A DNA stretch of 64,000 bases, from positions 16,127,715 through 16,191,714 of the forward strand of contig CM019075.1 in NCBI GenBank assembly GCA_009667805.1. Reading direction: 5' to 3'. The position numbers and the translations under genes were made by a program. Every line of letters begins with the position of its first letter. Within the stretch, counting starts at the first letter, position 1. Of this stretch, positions 1 to 10,403 are shown piece after piece. The DNA is from Leptobrachium leishanense. Lineage: Eukaryota > Chordata > Amphibia > Anura > Megophryidae. Below the pieces are notes generated by a model, which worked only from the letters and a program-made list of their open reading frames with translations, was not told the DNA's origin and searched no databases.

Positions 1-448
1 GACCCGTGACGAAGGCATCTGCACCTTCAGTGGGGGGGGATCCACCCCACCAGTCTTCAGCATGCCCACCTGGCGCTCCCGCCAGAGATTCGGCCAGGGC
101 AATCGGGAGACGTGGGCCCTCCGTCCCCGAAGGCCCCCGCACGGACCCAGACCAGACCGACATGGTAGTACTGCCAGGCTAAGATCTATCAGGAGTCGGG
201 AGAAGGCCGCAAGATGGCCGCCAGCACCTAGCTCCAGCCACGCGGCAGGCGCTGAGAAAAGTCTCTGGTCCGGAGGGGGGGACAAAACGGGCTCCGGACA
301 GCACAGTTCCGGTGGCCAGCCACTGCAGGTCCCCAAAGCCAGAAATCACCGCAGGAAAAACAAATTTAAGGTCCCCGAAGGTGGCAGACGTGTGGAGCTC
401 CACCACAACACATCTGCCTCCGTTGGTATCCAGCCACGCCCCCCGTGC
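1..448 (-). mobile_element. 5' end fragment of a Tx1/L1-like LINE
   Basis: GC-rich sequence that resembles the right-hand (5') end of the ORF1-only LINE at 11657-13678. Shared marks are an 'aagatggccg' block, a 'ccggagggggggac' block and a terminal 'ccacgcccc' block in the same order. On this basis it is the 5' region of a minus-strand LINE whose remainder lies left of the window. The open frames across it have no recognisable domain and are not called as genes. The assignment rests on similarity inside the window only. Confidence 0.5.
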
Positions 449-1311
449 TAATTATTTTTAGATGACAGCCTAGGTCCTATTTAACTAAACCCCCCAGACA
501 AAAAAATAAATAAAAGATTTTAATTCGTTTTTTATTTTAAATTTTTTAACCAAACCTGGTCATGTTTGGTATCATTCGAAAGGCCATGATCAGGCCTTTC
601 CAATGATGTCAAATATGACAATCAAATTTGACGATCTGCCACAGATCGGGAGATAAGGGGATCCAAAGGATCCCCCTTATCTCCACATGGCAGCTAGAGG
701 GTTAACTGGGTTAACATATGGTGAGGTTGACAGTGGGTGGGGGGGACCTGGAGGCTTGGCTGACATCCAAGATGTCAGCCCCCTCCAGGTTCGAATCGCA
801 TTTTGGCGCTGATTAGTGCCGAATCGCGATCTGGCAGTGAAAATGTTAATGCTATACACCGCTGAAAAGGGGCGACTCTCCCCTTTCCAGCGGTGCAAAA
901 TTAATCACTGTATGTTGCATGGTTGGGGAGATAAAAGGCTCCAAAAGGAGCCGCCCTCCCCTTCCTGAATTTCCACTACCGGTGCCTGACGATGACGTCA
1001 TCACACAGCGTGATGACGTCACCGGCTCCGCCAGCCCCCAGGAAATGGCGAGGNNNNNNNNNNNNNNNNNNNNNNNNNNNNNNNNNNNNNNNNNNNNNNN
1101 NNNNNNNNNNNNNNNNNNNNNNNNNNNNNNNNNNNNNNNNNNNNNNNNNNNNNCAAGCTTCCAAGCTTTCCATAAATGCTGAGGGAACGAGCAGGGAGGG
1201 GAGTATCGGCGGGAGGGAGGTTAGAAGCCCGCTGACGTACTATGTACGTCCGCAGGTCTAAGGGAGACCCGTGGGCAGGACGTACATATTACGCCAGCGG
1301 TCATTAAGGGG
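449..1311. other. Unassigned repetitive sequence with short palindromes
   Basis: No gene is visible. The stretch holds short palindromes (a GGATCC-centred one near 658-675, 'ggctccaaaaggagcc' near 937-952) and mirrored 'acgtac' motifs near 1236-1290. It ends in 'attaaggggttaat'. These are typical of decayed short DNA transposons, but I cannot name a family. The assembly gap falls inside it. Confidence 0.4.
1054..1153. other. Assembly gap (100 N)
   Basis: Exactly 100 undetermined bases, the usual placeholder for a gap of unknown length. Frames crossing it are meaningless. Confidence 0.99.
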
Positions 1312-1640
1312 TTAATATAGGAGAAAATGACCGTCCAGCACGACACTATCAATGGACACTCGCACCATATGTGTAAAAATATACCCCGTGTCTTGCGGCA
1401 TCACCAACAAACGCGAGAAGCCTCTGTAAGTAGGGGGTAAGGTACCACCTAGACAGCATTTTGTAGTTAGTTCCCTGAATACGGATGGATGACTGGAAGG
1501 TGGTCTGAAATACTTCAGACCACTCCTCATTGGTGATAATTGTTACTTTAGCCGTCCATTTATTTGTAAAGGTTGACATGTCAGAAAAGTAGGCATGCAA
1601 GACCAGGGAATAGAAGCACATAAGCAAATGTGGTGAGTAT
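1312..1640 (-). mobile_element. LINE (Tx1/L1-like) ORF2 3' fragment
   Basis: Near-copy of parts of 15410-15700 and 37900-38200. In the 15.4 kb copy the minus strand encodes the Cys-rich C-terminus of an L1/Tx1 ORF2 (CWRC followed by H and C). Here the reading frame is broken. It is a dead fragment with no visible tail. Confidence 0.6.
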
Positions 1641-1739
1641 AGGGAGGGGGGGTTAAAGGATCATGGCGTACATAGTACGTCCTACATCCTTAAGGGTAAT
1701 TTTCCCCAAGAAGTACTATGTACATTAGAGGTCCTTAAA

Positions 1740-2111
1740 AGACAAGGGTTAAAAGACCAGGCTTTTTTTTTGCGAGCCGGCTCCATTCAGCATTGCTGTC
1801 CCTGTGCTGAAGCCTATTTCAGCACCAGGGACAGAGAGTTAATTCCCCCCGCAGCCTGACAGAGTTTTTTTATGGTTACCCTGCTTCAGCTATGCTAGAC
1901 GGGGGCGGTCATTGGTCTTGAAACTCCATTTCAGGGCCAAAGACAGTTTTTTTTCTCCTCGCATTGGGTTTTTCCTTTTGGCGGCCTGTCCATCGGTCGA
2001 TCTGGGTAGTCCACAGAGGCTTCCAGTGAACTACCCAGATCGGCCGATGGCATCCGGATTTGGGTGATGAAGTCAGTCGCTCGACTACGGTGCTAGTGGA
2101 CGGCCAGTATA
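1740..2111. repeat. Duplicated 5' flank of a TAS2R unit
   Basis: From about 1890 this matches 28915-29152 block by block ('gctagacgggggc', 'ggcggcctgtc', 'cggccgatgg', 'gtggacggccag'). In both places it leads into the upstream region of a TAS2R gene. Here the flank is cut at 2111 by a Penelope composite and resumes at 9920. It is part of the segmental duplication that made the receptor array. Confidence 0.75.
2099..2111. repeat. Left target-site duplication of PLE composite 1
   Basis: 'gacggccagtata' is repeated exactly at 9920-9932. The paralogous flank near 29140-29152 has a single similar copy. This fixes the limits of the insertion. Confidence 0.85.
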
Positions 2112-4360
2112 AACCAGGTGCAAGAACAGCGCTCCCTAGTAAACACTCGTATATCTCCCACAACACCTCAAAGAGTGATGCAGAGAGAGAAAATATTCTT
2201 ACGTTTTGATGGAGGAAAGTTGTTCAAAAGGAAGTCCTCTATCAAAGCACAATGTTTGTACACACAGAACCTCCAATATGCAAAAAGGAGAGAAAATATA
2301 ATAGTGCAGATCGAAACAATATAGAGCATTCACAATATATCAATAGTCTTATGCACTCACGCTTTTCAAGAGCTCCCTAGCTCTATTTTCATCGCCTTTC
2401 GGACTGTTAGAGGCCAGTCCGACAGCCAGAAGTAGCCAAGCTTCTTTTCTAATCCTTTGATGTTATCCTCCTTCGGATCTCAAAATAAGAGAAGAAATTC
2501 ACATGGCACAGTTTTGTTACGAATTCCGTCCAGCCCCCAGGGGAAAGAGTGTAACTCACCCTTTCAAGAGCTACACCGAGCTCTAGGGATCCAACGTATA
2601 TATATATTGTTTGAGGCACAATTAAAAAAGCCAATTTCAATAAATTGGGTAATACCAATAAAATACAAAATAATTTGTATATAAAAATAAGGGTGTTTAA
2701 TATAAAATAGACAATATAAAATACAAACTACAAGGCCAAACGCGTTTCGCGCATCACGCGCTTCATCAGTGGCAGAGAACAGGAAATTTGCATTGGTAGG
2801 AAACCATATACATATATACATATCCCATTCTTAATTAAGAGTGGTACCAGGTGACAAACCGCTAATTTTCGCGCCTTTGAGGACTTCCGGTTTTAATTTA
2901 TTTAACACAAAGCAAGAAAAATGCAAAAGACTTCTGCTTTCGATTTGTCCATCGCATAGCGGCAAGCGATGGACGGATTTTACTTCCGGGTCAGAGTTCT
3001 ATCCGTGTCACAGGGAACTTCCGCTTTCGGTTCCTCTCCAGCGGTAAACAACCCGATTTTGCTTCCGGAGCATAACTCGGCGACAGAAAATGGACGAATT
3101 TCACTTCCGGATCAAAGAGTTCTATACATCACGGAGAACTTCCGTCTTCAGTTCCTCTTCAATAATAAACAGCCCGATTCCACCTCCAGAGAGCAACACC
3201 GTTGGCTGGAGGTCTATATTTCAGGTCCTACATATATATGTAAAGGTCTCCTTTTCATCACATATTGATACGTTATTAATCCTTAACTTCCTGGACAAAG
3301 AAGTCCTTTATGTGGGATCCACTCACAAACAAAAATCATCAACGAAAAACAGACACAAACAAAGAAAAAAACAGGGGTCACTATCGGGATGGACACAATA
3401 CAATATAGATCCTAAATTCCCTTAATGTACATCATATCATTGGTGTCCAACAAATAACATCATATCTGTAAACAGTCAATCCAAAACAGCTCACTGGCGG
3501 GCAGATCATGCCCTACATGACATCTTTCTTTTTGCTTAAAAAGCCTAATTATTATAGATAAGGGACTCACAAAAAATGACATATCTCAAAGTCCTTATTT
3601 AGACCCCTTGGGATTAGAGTATCGAACAGAAAAATGAGTTTCATTTCTTCCTGATTGATCTTTGCAGGAAATCTTCCCCTCTCCAATCTCTTTCAACCTT
3701 GCGCAAGGCATAAAAAACCAAACCCTCAGGGGAACCATTATGTACGGAAAGGAAATGAGATGACACTGTATGTTTATCGAACCCTCGCTGAATGTTACGA
3801 ATATGCTCCAAAATCCTTATGTAAAGAAGTCTGGTCGTCCGACCAATATAAATCTTCCCACAAGGACACACAAGAGCATAGATAACATTAGTGGAATGAC
3901 ATGAAATAACCTTTTTAATTTTAAATACATCATTAGTACCAAAAACCGGACAAAATTCTCTTTTTAATTTTAATTTCTTGCAGGCAGAGCATAATCCACA
4001 CCGATAAAAACCTTCCTTTACTGTTATTGTTTTAAAATCATTTTTTTCCTGGCGAACATGACTTCTGACAATTTGTTGTTTTATCGTTCATGCACCTCTA
4101 TTGATGATTCTTGGATTATCATCTAAAATATCCTGAAGAACCGGATCCTTCCTCAGGATATGCCAATATTTCTGTATTGAATGATTAATCGCACGTGTAT
4201 GACTATTATAATTATAAATAAAAGGGATGGGAAACTCCTCTTTATCCTCACATTTCCTATATTGAATAAGGGTCCTTCTATCTTTACTCTGGATGTCTTC
4301 CAAGACATCCATTAGCCCTTCCTTCTTATAGCCCTTATCTGTAAAATCGCCAATTAGTTT
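2112..4360. repeat. Left arm of the composite-1 inverted repeat
   Basis: Reverse-complement partner of about 5505-7204 joined to 9222-9805. It holds the 3' coding end (GIY-YIG), the 3' untranslated region, the hammerhead and the terminus. The two arms differ by point changes and small indels, which suggests a fairly young insertion. The join of the copies near 5505-5515 shares a short 'cttcagg' identity. Confidence 0.8.
2735..2773 (-). ncRNA. Hammerhead ribozyme (PLE composite 1, copy a)
   Basis: Read on the minus strand: stem I GCCA, core CUGAUGA, an A, stem II GCGC with loop GUGAU and partner GCGC, core GAAA, palindromic CGCG (short stem III), cleavage triplet GUU, then UGGC closing stem I. 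Both invariant core boxes are intact. Short self-complementary stem III is the known PLE form, which is thought to work as a dimer. It lies about 800 nt downstream of the GIY-YIG stop codon. Confidence 0.85.
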
Positions 4361-5510
4361 GTTCGCCTGAAGATCAAATATTTCCTTTTCTGTGCAGTTC
4401 CTTCTCAACCTAGTGAGTTGACTCCTAGGTACACTTCTAAGCCATGCCGGGGCATGGCAACTTGTGGATTCTATATAATTATTCACGTCCACAGGTTTGA
4501 AGTACGTTTTGGACTTAATAGTACCCTCCTCAATGTAGAGTGTTAGGTCCAAAAAATTGATGGTATGTTTGCTATACTGTAGGTCTAATTTTATCCCCCA
4601 ATCATTCTGATTTAGCAGACCATGGAAATCCTTTAGACTTTCCTCATCACCCCTCCAGATAATAAAAAGATCATCTATGTATCTTTTATAAAGGACCAGG
4701 TTTTGCGCCCAGCCACACGAAACCCCCGACCACTGAGATTCCCAGTAGGCCATGAAGAGGTTCGCGTAGCTGGGCGCAAAACGGGTCCCCATTGCAGTCC
4801 CCATACATTGCAGATAGAACCGATCATTAAAGGAAAAATAGTTATTCTGGAGGATAAAGATAATACCCTCCAGAATAAATTCAACTTGTTCTATAGGATA
4901 AGTTTGATGTAAATTGAGATGGTAACGCACTGCTTCGCAGCCTTTACTGTGCGGTATTATGCTATACAGAGATTGCACATCACACGTGACAAGCAAAAAA
5001 TCAGGTTCCCATTTAAAATCTTCAAGGATCTGTAGTAAGCTCATAGTGTCCTTCAAATATGACGAAGTTGATTTAACCAAAGGTTGAAGGAGAATATCCA
5101 AATATTGTGATAAATGGCTGGTAACGGACTGTATACCCGATATTATAGGTCTTCCTGGTGGGTGAATTGGATCCTTATGGATCTTCGGGAGAAGATAGAA
5201 AACGGGGATCTTGGGAAATGAAGGATTAAGATATTTCAATTCCTGTTTATCTATAATATCCGCATCACTCCCTTTATTAAGTAGATTAGATAGTTCCGTT
5301 TTTATATTTTGAGTAGGGTTAGATGGTAATAATCGATATGTAGTGTCATCATTGAGCTGTCTGAGAGCCTCCTGATCATATGCAACTTTATCCATAATAA
5401 CTATCCCCCCACCTTTATCGGCAGGTTTTATAATGATAGTGAGATCTTTCTTTAAATTGCACAATGCATCTCTCTCATCCTTAGTTAGATTCTGAAGAAT
5501 CCCAAGAATC
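3567..5510 (-). pseudogene. PLE reverse transcriptase / GIY-YIG endonuclease, copy a (broken)
   Basis: This polyprotein would copy element RNA at a nicked chromosomal target. Visible parts in order: the PLE-type N-terminal DKG block (KPADKGGG), LPKIHKD and PGRPIISG, motif A VTCDVQSLY, motif B-like GTRFAPSYANLFM, motif C YIDDLF, a linker with CGLCSACKK, then a GIY-YIG domain (CPCGKIYIGRTT with downstream RILEHIRN) ending FEICHFL. It is 5'-truncated at about 5510 and lacks a proper start; sequence upstream of the first Met still reads as protein. Lesions relative to copy b: CGA to TGA at 4088-4090, and a 1-base shift near 3656. RT core residues look intact. It is a dead copy of a formerly active family. 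Confidence 0.88.
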
Positions 5511-6319
5511 TTCAGGCGAACAAACTAATTGGCGATTTTACAAATAAGGGCTATAAGAAGGAAGGGCTAATGGATGTCTTGGAAGACATCCAGAGTAAAG
5601 ATAGAAGGACCCTTATTCAATATAGGAAATGTGAGGATAAAGAGGAGTTTCCCATCCCTTTATTTATAATTATAATAGTCATCCATACACGTGCGATTAA
5701 TCATTCAATACAGAAATATTGGCATATCCTGAGGAAGGATCCGGTTCTTCAGGATATTTTAGATGATAATCCAAGAAAAATCAATAGAGGTGCACGAACG
5801 ATAAAACAACAAATTGTCAGAAGTCATGTTCGCCAGGAAAAAAATGATTTTAAAACAATAACAGTAAAGGAAGGTTTTTATCGGTGTGGATTATGCTCTG
5901 CCTGCAAGAAATTAAAATTAAAAAGAGAATTTTGTCCGGTTTTTGGTACTAATGATGTATTTAAAATTAAAAAGGTTATTTCATGTCATTCCACTAATGT
6001 TATCTATGCTCTTGTGTGTCCTTGTGGGAAGATTTATATTGGTCGGACGACCAGACTTCTTTACATAAGGATTTTGGAGCATATTCGTAACATTCAGCGA
6101 GGGTTCGATAAACATACAGTGTCATCTCATTTCCTTTCCGTACATAATGGTTCCCCTGAGGGTTTGGTTTTTTATGCCTTGCGCAAGGTTGAAAGAGATT
6201 GGAGAGGGGAAGATTTCCTGAAAAAGATCAATCAGGAAGAAATGAAACTCATTTTTCTGTTCGATACTCTAATCCCAAGGGGTCTAAATAAGGACTTTGA
6301 GATATGTCATTTTTTGTGA
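5505..6319 (+). pseudogene. PLE C-terminal RT / GIY-YIG fragment, copy b
   Basis: Open from the truncation point to the stop. It begins inside the RT thumb region (LQANKLIGDF) and keeps the whole linker with CGLCSACKK and the GIY-YIG nuclease (CPCGKIYIGRTT, RILEHIRN) ending FEICHFL. It lacks RT motifs A to C, so it cannot polymerise. Around 5660-5690 compensating indels change a few residues relative to copy a. The nuclease part is uninterrupted, but nothing suggests host use. Confidence 0.85.
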
Positions 6320-7113
6320 GTCCCTTATCTATAATAATTAGGCTTTTTAAGCAAAAAGAAAGATGTCATGTAGGGCATGATCTGCCCGCCAGTGAGCTGT
6401 TTTGGATTGACTGTTTACAGATATGATGTTATTTGTTGGACACCAATGATATGATGTACATTAAGGGAATTTAGGATCTATATTGTATTGTGTCCATCCC
6501 GATAGTGACCCCTGTTTTTTTCTTTCTTTGTGTCTGTTTTTCGTTGATGATTTTTGTTTGTGAGTGGATCCCACATAAAGGACTTCTTTGTCCAGGAAGT
6601 TAAGGATTAATAACGTATCAATATGTGATGAAAAGGAGACCTTTACAATATATATGTAGGACTGAAAATATAGACCTCCAGCCAACGGTGTTGCTCTCTG
6701 GAGGTGGAATCGGGCTGTTTATTATTGAAGAGGAACTGAAGACGGAAGTTCTCCGTGATGTATAGAACTCTTTGATCCGGAAGTGAAATTCGTCCATTTT
6801 CTGTCGCCGAGTTATGCTCCGGAAGCAAAATCGGGTTGTTTACCGCTGGAGAGGAACCGAAAGCGGAAGTTCCCTGTGACACGGATAGAACTCTGACCCG
6901 GAAGTAAAATCCGTCCATCGCTTGCCGCTATGCGATGGACAAATCGAAAGCAGAAGTCTTTTGCATTTTTCTTGCTTTGTGTTAAATAAATTAAAACCGG
7001 AAGTCCTCAAAGGCGCGAAAATTAGCGGTTTGTCACCTGGTACCACTCTTAATTAAGAATGGGATATGTATATATGTATATGGTTTCCTACCAATGCAAA
7101 TTTCCTGTTCTCT

Positions 7114-7152
7114 GCCACTGATGAAGCGCGTGATGCGCGAAACGCGTTTGGC
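7114..7152 (+). ncRNA. Hammerhead ribozyme (PLE composite 1, copy b)
   Basis: Exact inverted partner of the fold at 2735-2773: GCCA, CUGAUGA, stem II GCGC/GCGC, GAAA, CGCG, GUU, UGGC. It lies about 800 nt after the copy b stop codon and points outward, toward the right end of the composite. Confidence 0.85.
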
Positions 7153-7204
7153 CTTGTAGTTTGTATTTTATATTGTCTATTTTATATTAAACACCCTTAT
7201 TTTT

Positions 7205-9204
7205 AAATTTAAAGTTTTTTATTTTGAAATAAGTCAGCATTACATCATACTGTAAAATAATGGATGACCTCGCAGGGCCAAACAAGAAGACATAACAAGC
7301 AACGGAAACCACACATGGCCAAAAAAGTGTCATCGTAAAAACAGCGAATCGAAAAAATCTAAGGATAGCAATATGTTAGCAGAAAACATCCCCTAGACGG
7401 GGGGTCTCATCAAGGTGGGAAATCAAACATATATAAATGCAGCCACTTAAGGCCGGCCAAGGTAACTACGGTCAGCTGGTCAAAAAAACATGCGTCGCAA
7501 AGAAGGACAGGGCGGTAAAAATAAGTAAAAAGGCAGAAAGTACCAATGTGCAGGCGCAAAAGCAAAAGCCCTATGCAATGCAGGCTGGGACTGATCAAAA
7601 CAAATTACGAACCGTCCTGAAAGTCCAGGCACTAGCCAAGCTAGAGACCAGGGACACGTAAGCATATAAGAGAAATGCAGGGGAGGGGGTGTAATTCAGT
7701 AAAGCTCAGACCTGGAGAGGTAGAGGGCATAGAAACCAGCCTTCAATCCGGTCGAGGGTCCGGAGGATCTGGTGAGAGGCCCGCAGCCGCAAGGTCAATC
7801 CAAGCCACCGCGGGATCCGTGATGGTATAGGGGACATTTGCGTGGGTCACCACCAAAGCTCCTGCCAGACCCCCGCGATATCGGACACCCTGTCGGCGAA
7901 GAACTGATGTCACTTCACAAAAACGCCTGCGAGCCATCAGGGTCTGGAATGGGAGATCATGATACAGGGCCAGAGTGGAGCCCTCAAAGCGTACGGGATC
8001 CCTCGCGCCCGGAGCAGACATAACCTTGACCTTGAAAGCCACTTCACGGAAGGCCACTACGACGCTCGAGGAGCCCCAGGTGGGTTCGTCGCAGGTCTCC
8101 TGACCCGAAACACCGACCCAAGCATGTCAGGTGTGTCAGGGGAAGCCCCGTGACCTGAAGCACAAGACGAGTCACGTAGGACGGCAGAGCGCGGAGGTAA
8201 TAGAGTCCGGACACCCCTGACCCTGATGTTTCGGCGTCTGTGTCTCGTTTCAAGCATCTCCACAGAGCGTGTCAGAAGTTCGACTTGTATCGCAAACCAG
8301 CAACCTGACCAGACAGGTGAGTTTGTTCCGTTGTCACAGCAGAAGTCGTCTCCTGTACCACCTTCACCTGAGCACGCATCGCCGCTATCTCCGTGCGGAC
8401 CGCCGCCACCTCAGGCTGCCACACCTCACGTATCACCCGAAGCTCCTCCAAGATTCCTGCGGAGATCCCCTTCGTGGAGGGGAGATGGTCGTCCTCCTCC
8501 TGCACCTGTTGCTGTCGAAGTCCCGTCCCACTGCAGACCGATGATCCGAGGTCACAACTATTACTGGCGGAGGTAAGGGGAATCTCAGTCGGGTCCCCAT
8601 CAAAAATATCCTCTGTGTCCGGCGTTGCCCCGGACGATGTCCGCATTGCTGATTTTCTCTTCTTCTGTGCCCGTTTCCTAGCAGCCGCCGAGAGGGGTCG
8701 GGAGTCAGACGCCGGTGACTGCGGGGCAAGCCAGGGCATCCCAGTAATACCCCCTGAGGTTCATAGTCGCTGTCAGCCTCCGAGCCATAGCCCGGGGGGA
8801 GGGAGGAAGAAGCAGTCAGTCCCGTAAAGCGGACCCACCTTCGCAAAACATCCCGAATGTCCCTCTGTCGGGGGGCCCGTCGCTGGGAACGACCGGTAGG
8901 CATGGTTCCGGAGATGCTGGGCTGGCACGAGGTCGCAGGGCGGTGAGGGAATCTCAATACGCCTCGAGTAGGCTTCCAAGATGGCCCGCTGTGACTAGGC
9001 CCAAATCGCGCTGCCGGCAGCAATCTGTCCCCGGGCACGAAACTCAGGGCTAAATCAGGTACCTCACTCTCCAGGATCCCTCTAGCCAACCGGGAAGCTC
9101 ACAGGGCAGTGCAAACGGCGAAAAAAAGCAATAAAATCCGTGGTAGACACAGAGCTCCTCCAAAATGCTGGCTGCTGCTCGCTTCCACAGCTAGCTCCGC
9201 CCTC
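7205..9204 (-). mobile_element. ORF1-only LINE insertion (HAL1-like), copy 1
   Basis: Flanked by a 17-bp duplication 'taaacacccttattttt' (7188-7204 and 9205-9221). The unfilled sequence is visible in the left arm of the PLE near 2685. The element keeps a GC-rich 5' end, an L1-type ORF1 and about 540 bp of 3' sequence, with no ORF2. Its 3' region shares blocks with 11690-12010 ('cctcgcagggcca', 'catcccctag', 'ggggggtctcat'). A 5' end plus ORF1 without ORF2, in two separate insertions, suggests a non-autonomous family like mammalian HAL1 rather than random truncation. Confidence 0.75.
7743..8903 (-). pseudogene. L1-type ORF1 protein (RNA-binding chaperone), broken
   Basis: L1 ORF1 proteins form trimers that coat element RNA. 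In order I see a polar N-terminal region starting at the Met at 8901-8903 (MPTGRSQRR), a coiled-coil stretch near 8300-8430 (VRTEIAAMRAQVKVVQET), the start of the RRM-like domain near 8210-8263 (RRRNIRVRGV) and the C-terminal domain near 7790-7990 (ALYHDLPFQTLMARR, LRRQGVRYR). The parts fall in different frames, so at least two frameshifts have accumulated. The family call is good; the exact start is a guess. Confidence 0.7.
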
Positions 9205-9919
9205 TAAACACCCTTATTTTTTATATACAAATTATTTTGTATTTTATTGGTATTTACCCAAATTTATTGAATTGGCTTTTTTAATTGTGCCTCAAACAAA
9301 TATATATATACGTTGGATCCCTAGAGCTCGGTGTAGCTTCTGGAAAGGGTGAGTTAACTCTTTCCCCTGGGGGCTGGACGGAATTCGTAACAAAACTGCA
9401 AATACTGTGCCATGGTGAAATTTCTTCTCTTATTTTGAGATCCGAAGGAGGATAACATCAAAGGATTAGAAAAGAAGCTTGGCTACTCTGGCTGTCGGAC
9501 TGGCCTCTAACATTTCGAAAGGCGATGAAAATAGAGCTAGGGAGGCTCTTGAAAAGCGTGAGTGATAAGACTATTGATATATTGTGAATGCTCTTATTGT
9601 TTCGATCTGCACTATTATATTTTCTCTCCTTTTTGCATATTGGAGGTTCTGTGTGTACAAACATTGTGCTTTGATAGAGGACTTCCTTTTGAACAACTTT
9701 CCCTCCATCAAAACGTAAGAATATTTTTTCTCTCTGCATCACTCTTTGAGGTGTTGTGGGAGATATACGAGTGTTTACTAGGGAGCGCTGTTCTTGCACC
9801 TGGTTTATCTGTCTATAATTGTTCTTGTGGTGAGGGAAAACACCCTAATTTGCTTGAACGTGTAGCGATCCGTATTAATATCCAGAGCGCCTCTTATACA
9901 TCCTATTTCTTGTTTTTAA

Positions 9920-9932
9920 GACGGCCAGTATA
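9920..9932. repeat. Right target-site duplication of PLE composite 1
   Basis: Second copy of 'gacggccagtata'. The TAS2R flank resumes after it ('agactg', then 'acatgccaacatatgccagaatc'), matching 29152 onward. Confidence 0.85.
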
Positions 9933-10089
9933 AGACTGAAAAACTTCACATGCCAACATATGCCAGAATCTCCGTTTGGCTACTAAGTTTCAAGAAACAA
10001 TCAACATCAATAGGCATACTAGAATGCACTAATACTCAGCCGATACAGTGCAGACACTAATGTGCATATTAAACTTTTTAAAACAGTAA

Positions 10090-10138
10090 CAATCAACCCC
10101 TTTTGCCACATTTATTGGCGGCTTTCTCAGGAGCAGAA
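10090..10138 (-). other. Decayed hammerhead-like remnant upstream of TAS2R unit 1
   Basis: The minus strand has 'ctgctcctgagaaagccgcc' followed by a 'caaaagg' block where GAAA would be expected. It aligns with better-preserved versions upstream of units 2 to 4. It is an ancient PLE tail duplicated with the gene, not a working ribozyme. Confidence 0.45.
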
Positions 10139-10248
10139 CATTTAGATGAATTAAAATTATTTTGAGCATTACTGGTGCACTTTAACTCAACTCAGTAGAA
10201 AATGAGTGAATCTCAAATGCGAAGTGTATTATGTTGCATACAGATATT

Positions 10249-10256
10249 ATTTGCAT
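10249..10256 (+). promoter_or_regulatory. POU octamer ATTTGCAT, 155 bp before TAS2R unit 1
   Basis: Consensus octamer in the conserved upstream block shared by the four units. POU2F3 (Skn-1a) specifies type II taste cells in mammals, so a POU site is plausible. Conservation here may simply reflect recent duplication. Confidence 0.4.
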
Positions 10257-10403
10257 CTAATTATGCTTCATATGAAATAGTATCTTTCAGTTTTGAAAGT
10301 TGAAATAGGGATACATAATAGTGATAAGCCCCAGACAAACTGCTTGTCTCGATTCAATCGAGTCTCAGGAATTATCAAGCAATTGTTCCTGTATCTCGGT
10401 GGC

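Larger units (their letters stand above)
2112..9919. mobile_element. Penelope-like composite 1: two head-to-head 5'-truncated copies
   Basis: Two copies of one Penelope-like retroelement lie in opposite orientation with 3' ends outward. Copy a (minus strand) runs from about 5510 down to 2112. Copy b (plus strand) runs from about 5505 to 9919 and is split by a LINE at 7205-9204. The arms are near-identical and the unique centre (about 4361-5504) is reverse-transcriptase core present only in copy a. A 13-bp duplication flanks the whole unit, so it integrated as one event. Each arm carries a hammerhead ribozyme. The right arm extends about 113 bp beyond the left arm's end. PLEs are known to carry direct or inverted pseudo-LTRs; the two-ended integration model is my inference. 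Confidence 0.85.

Noticed and set aside
919..1261. Frames of 65 to 89 codons across 919-1261
   Set aside because: They run through the 100-N gap.
8226..8827. Plus-strand Pro/Ser-rich frames of 116 to 144 codons
   Set aside because: Antisense shadows of the LINE ORF1 coiled-coil region.
10293..10403. Upstream in-frame Met for TAS2R unit 1 giving a 343-residue protein
   Set aside because: The extension is not hydrophobic, is not shared as coding sequence by the other units, and TAS2Rs begin a few residues before TM1; the Met at 10404 is conserved.
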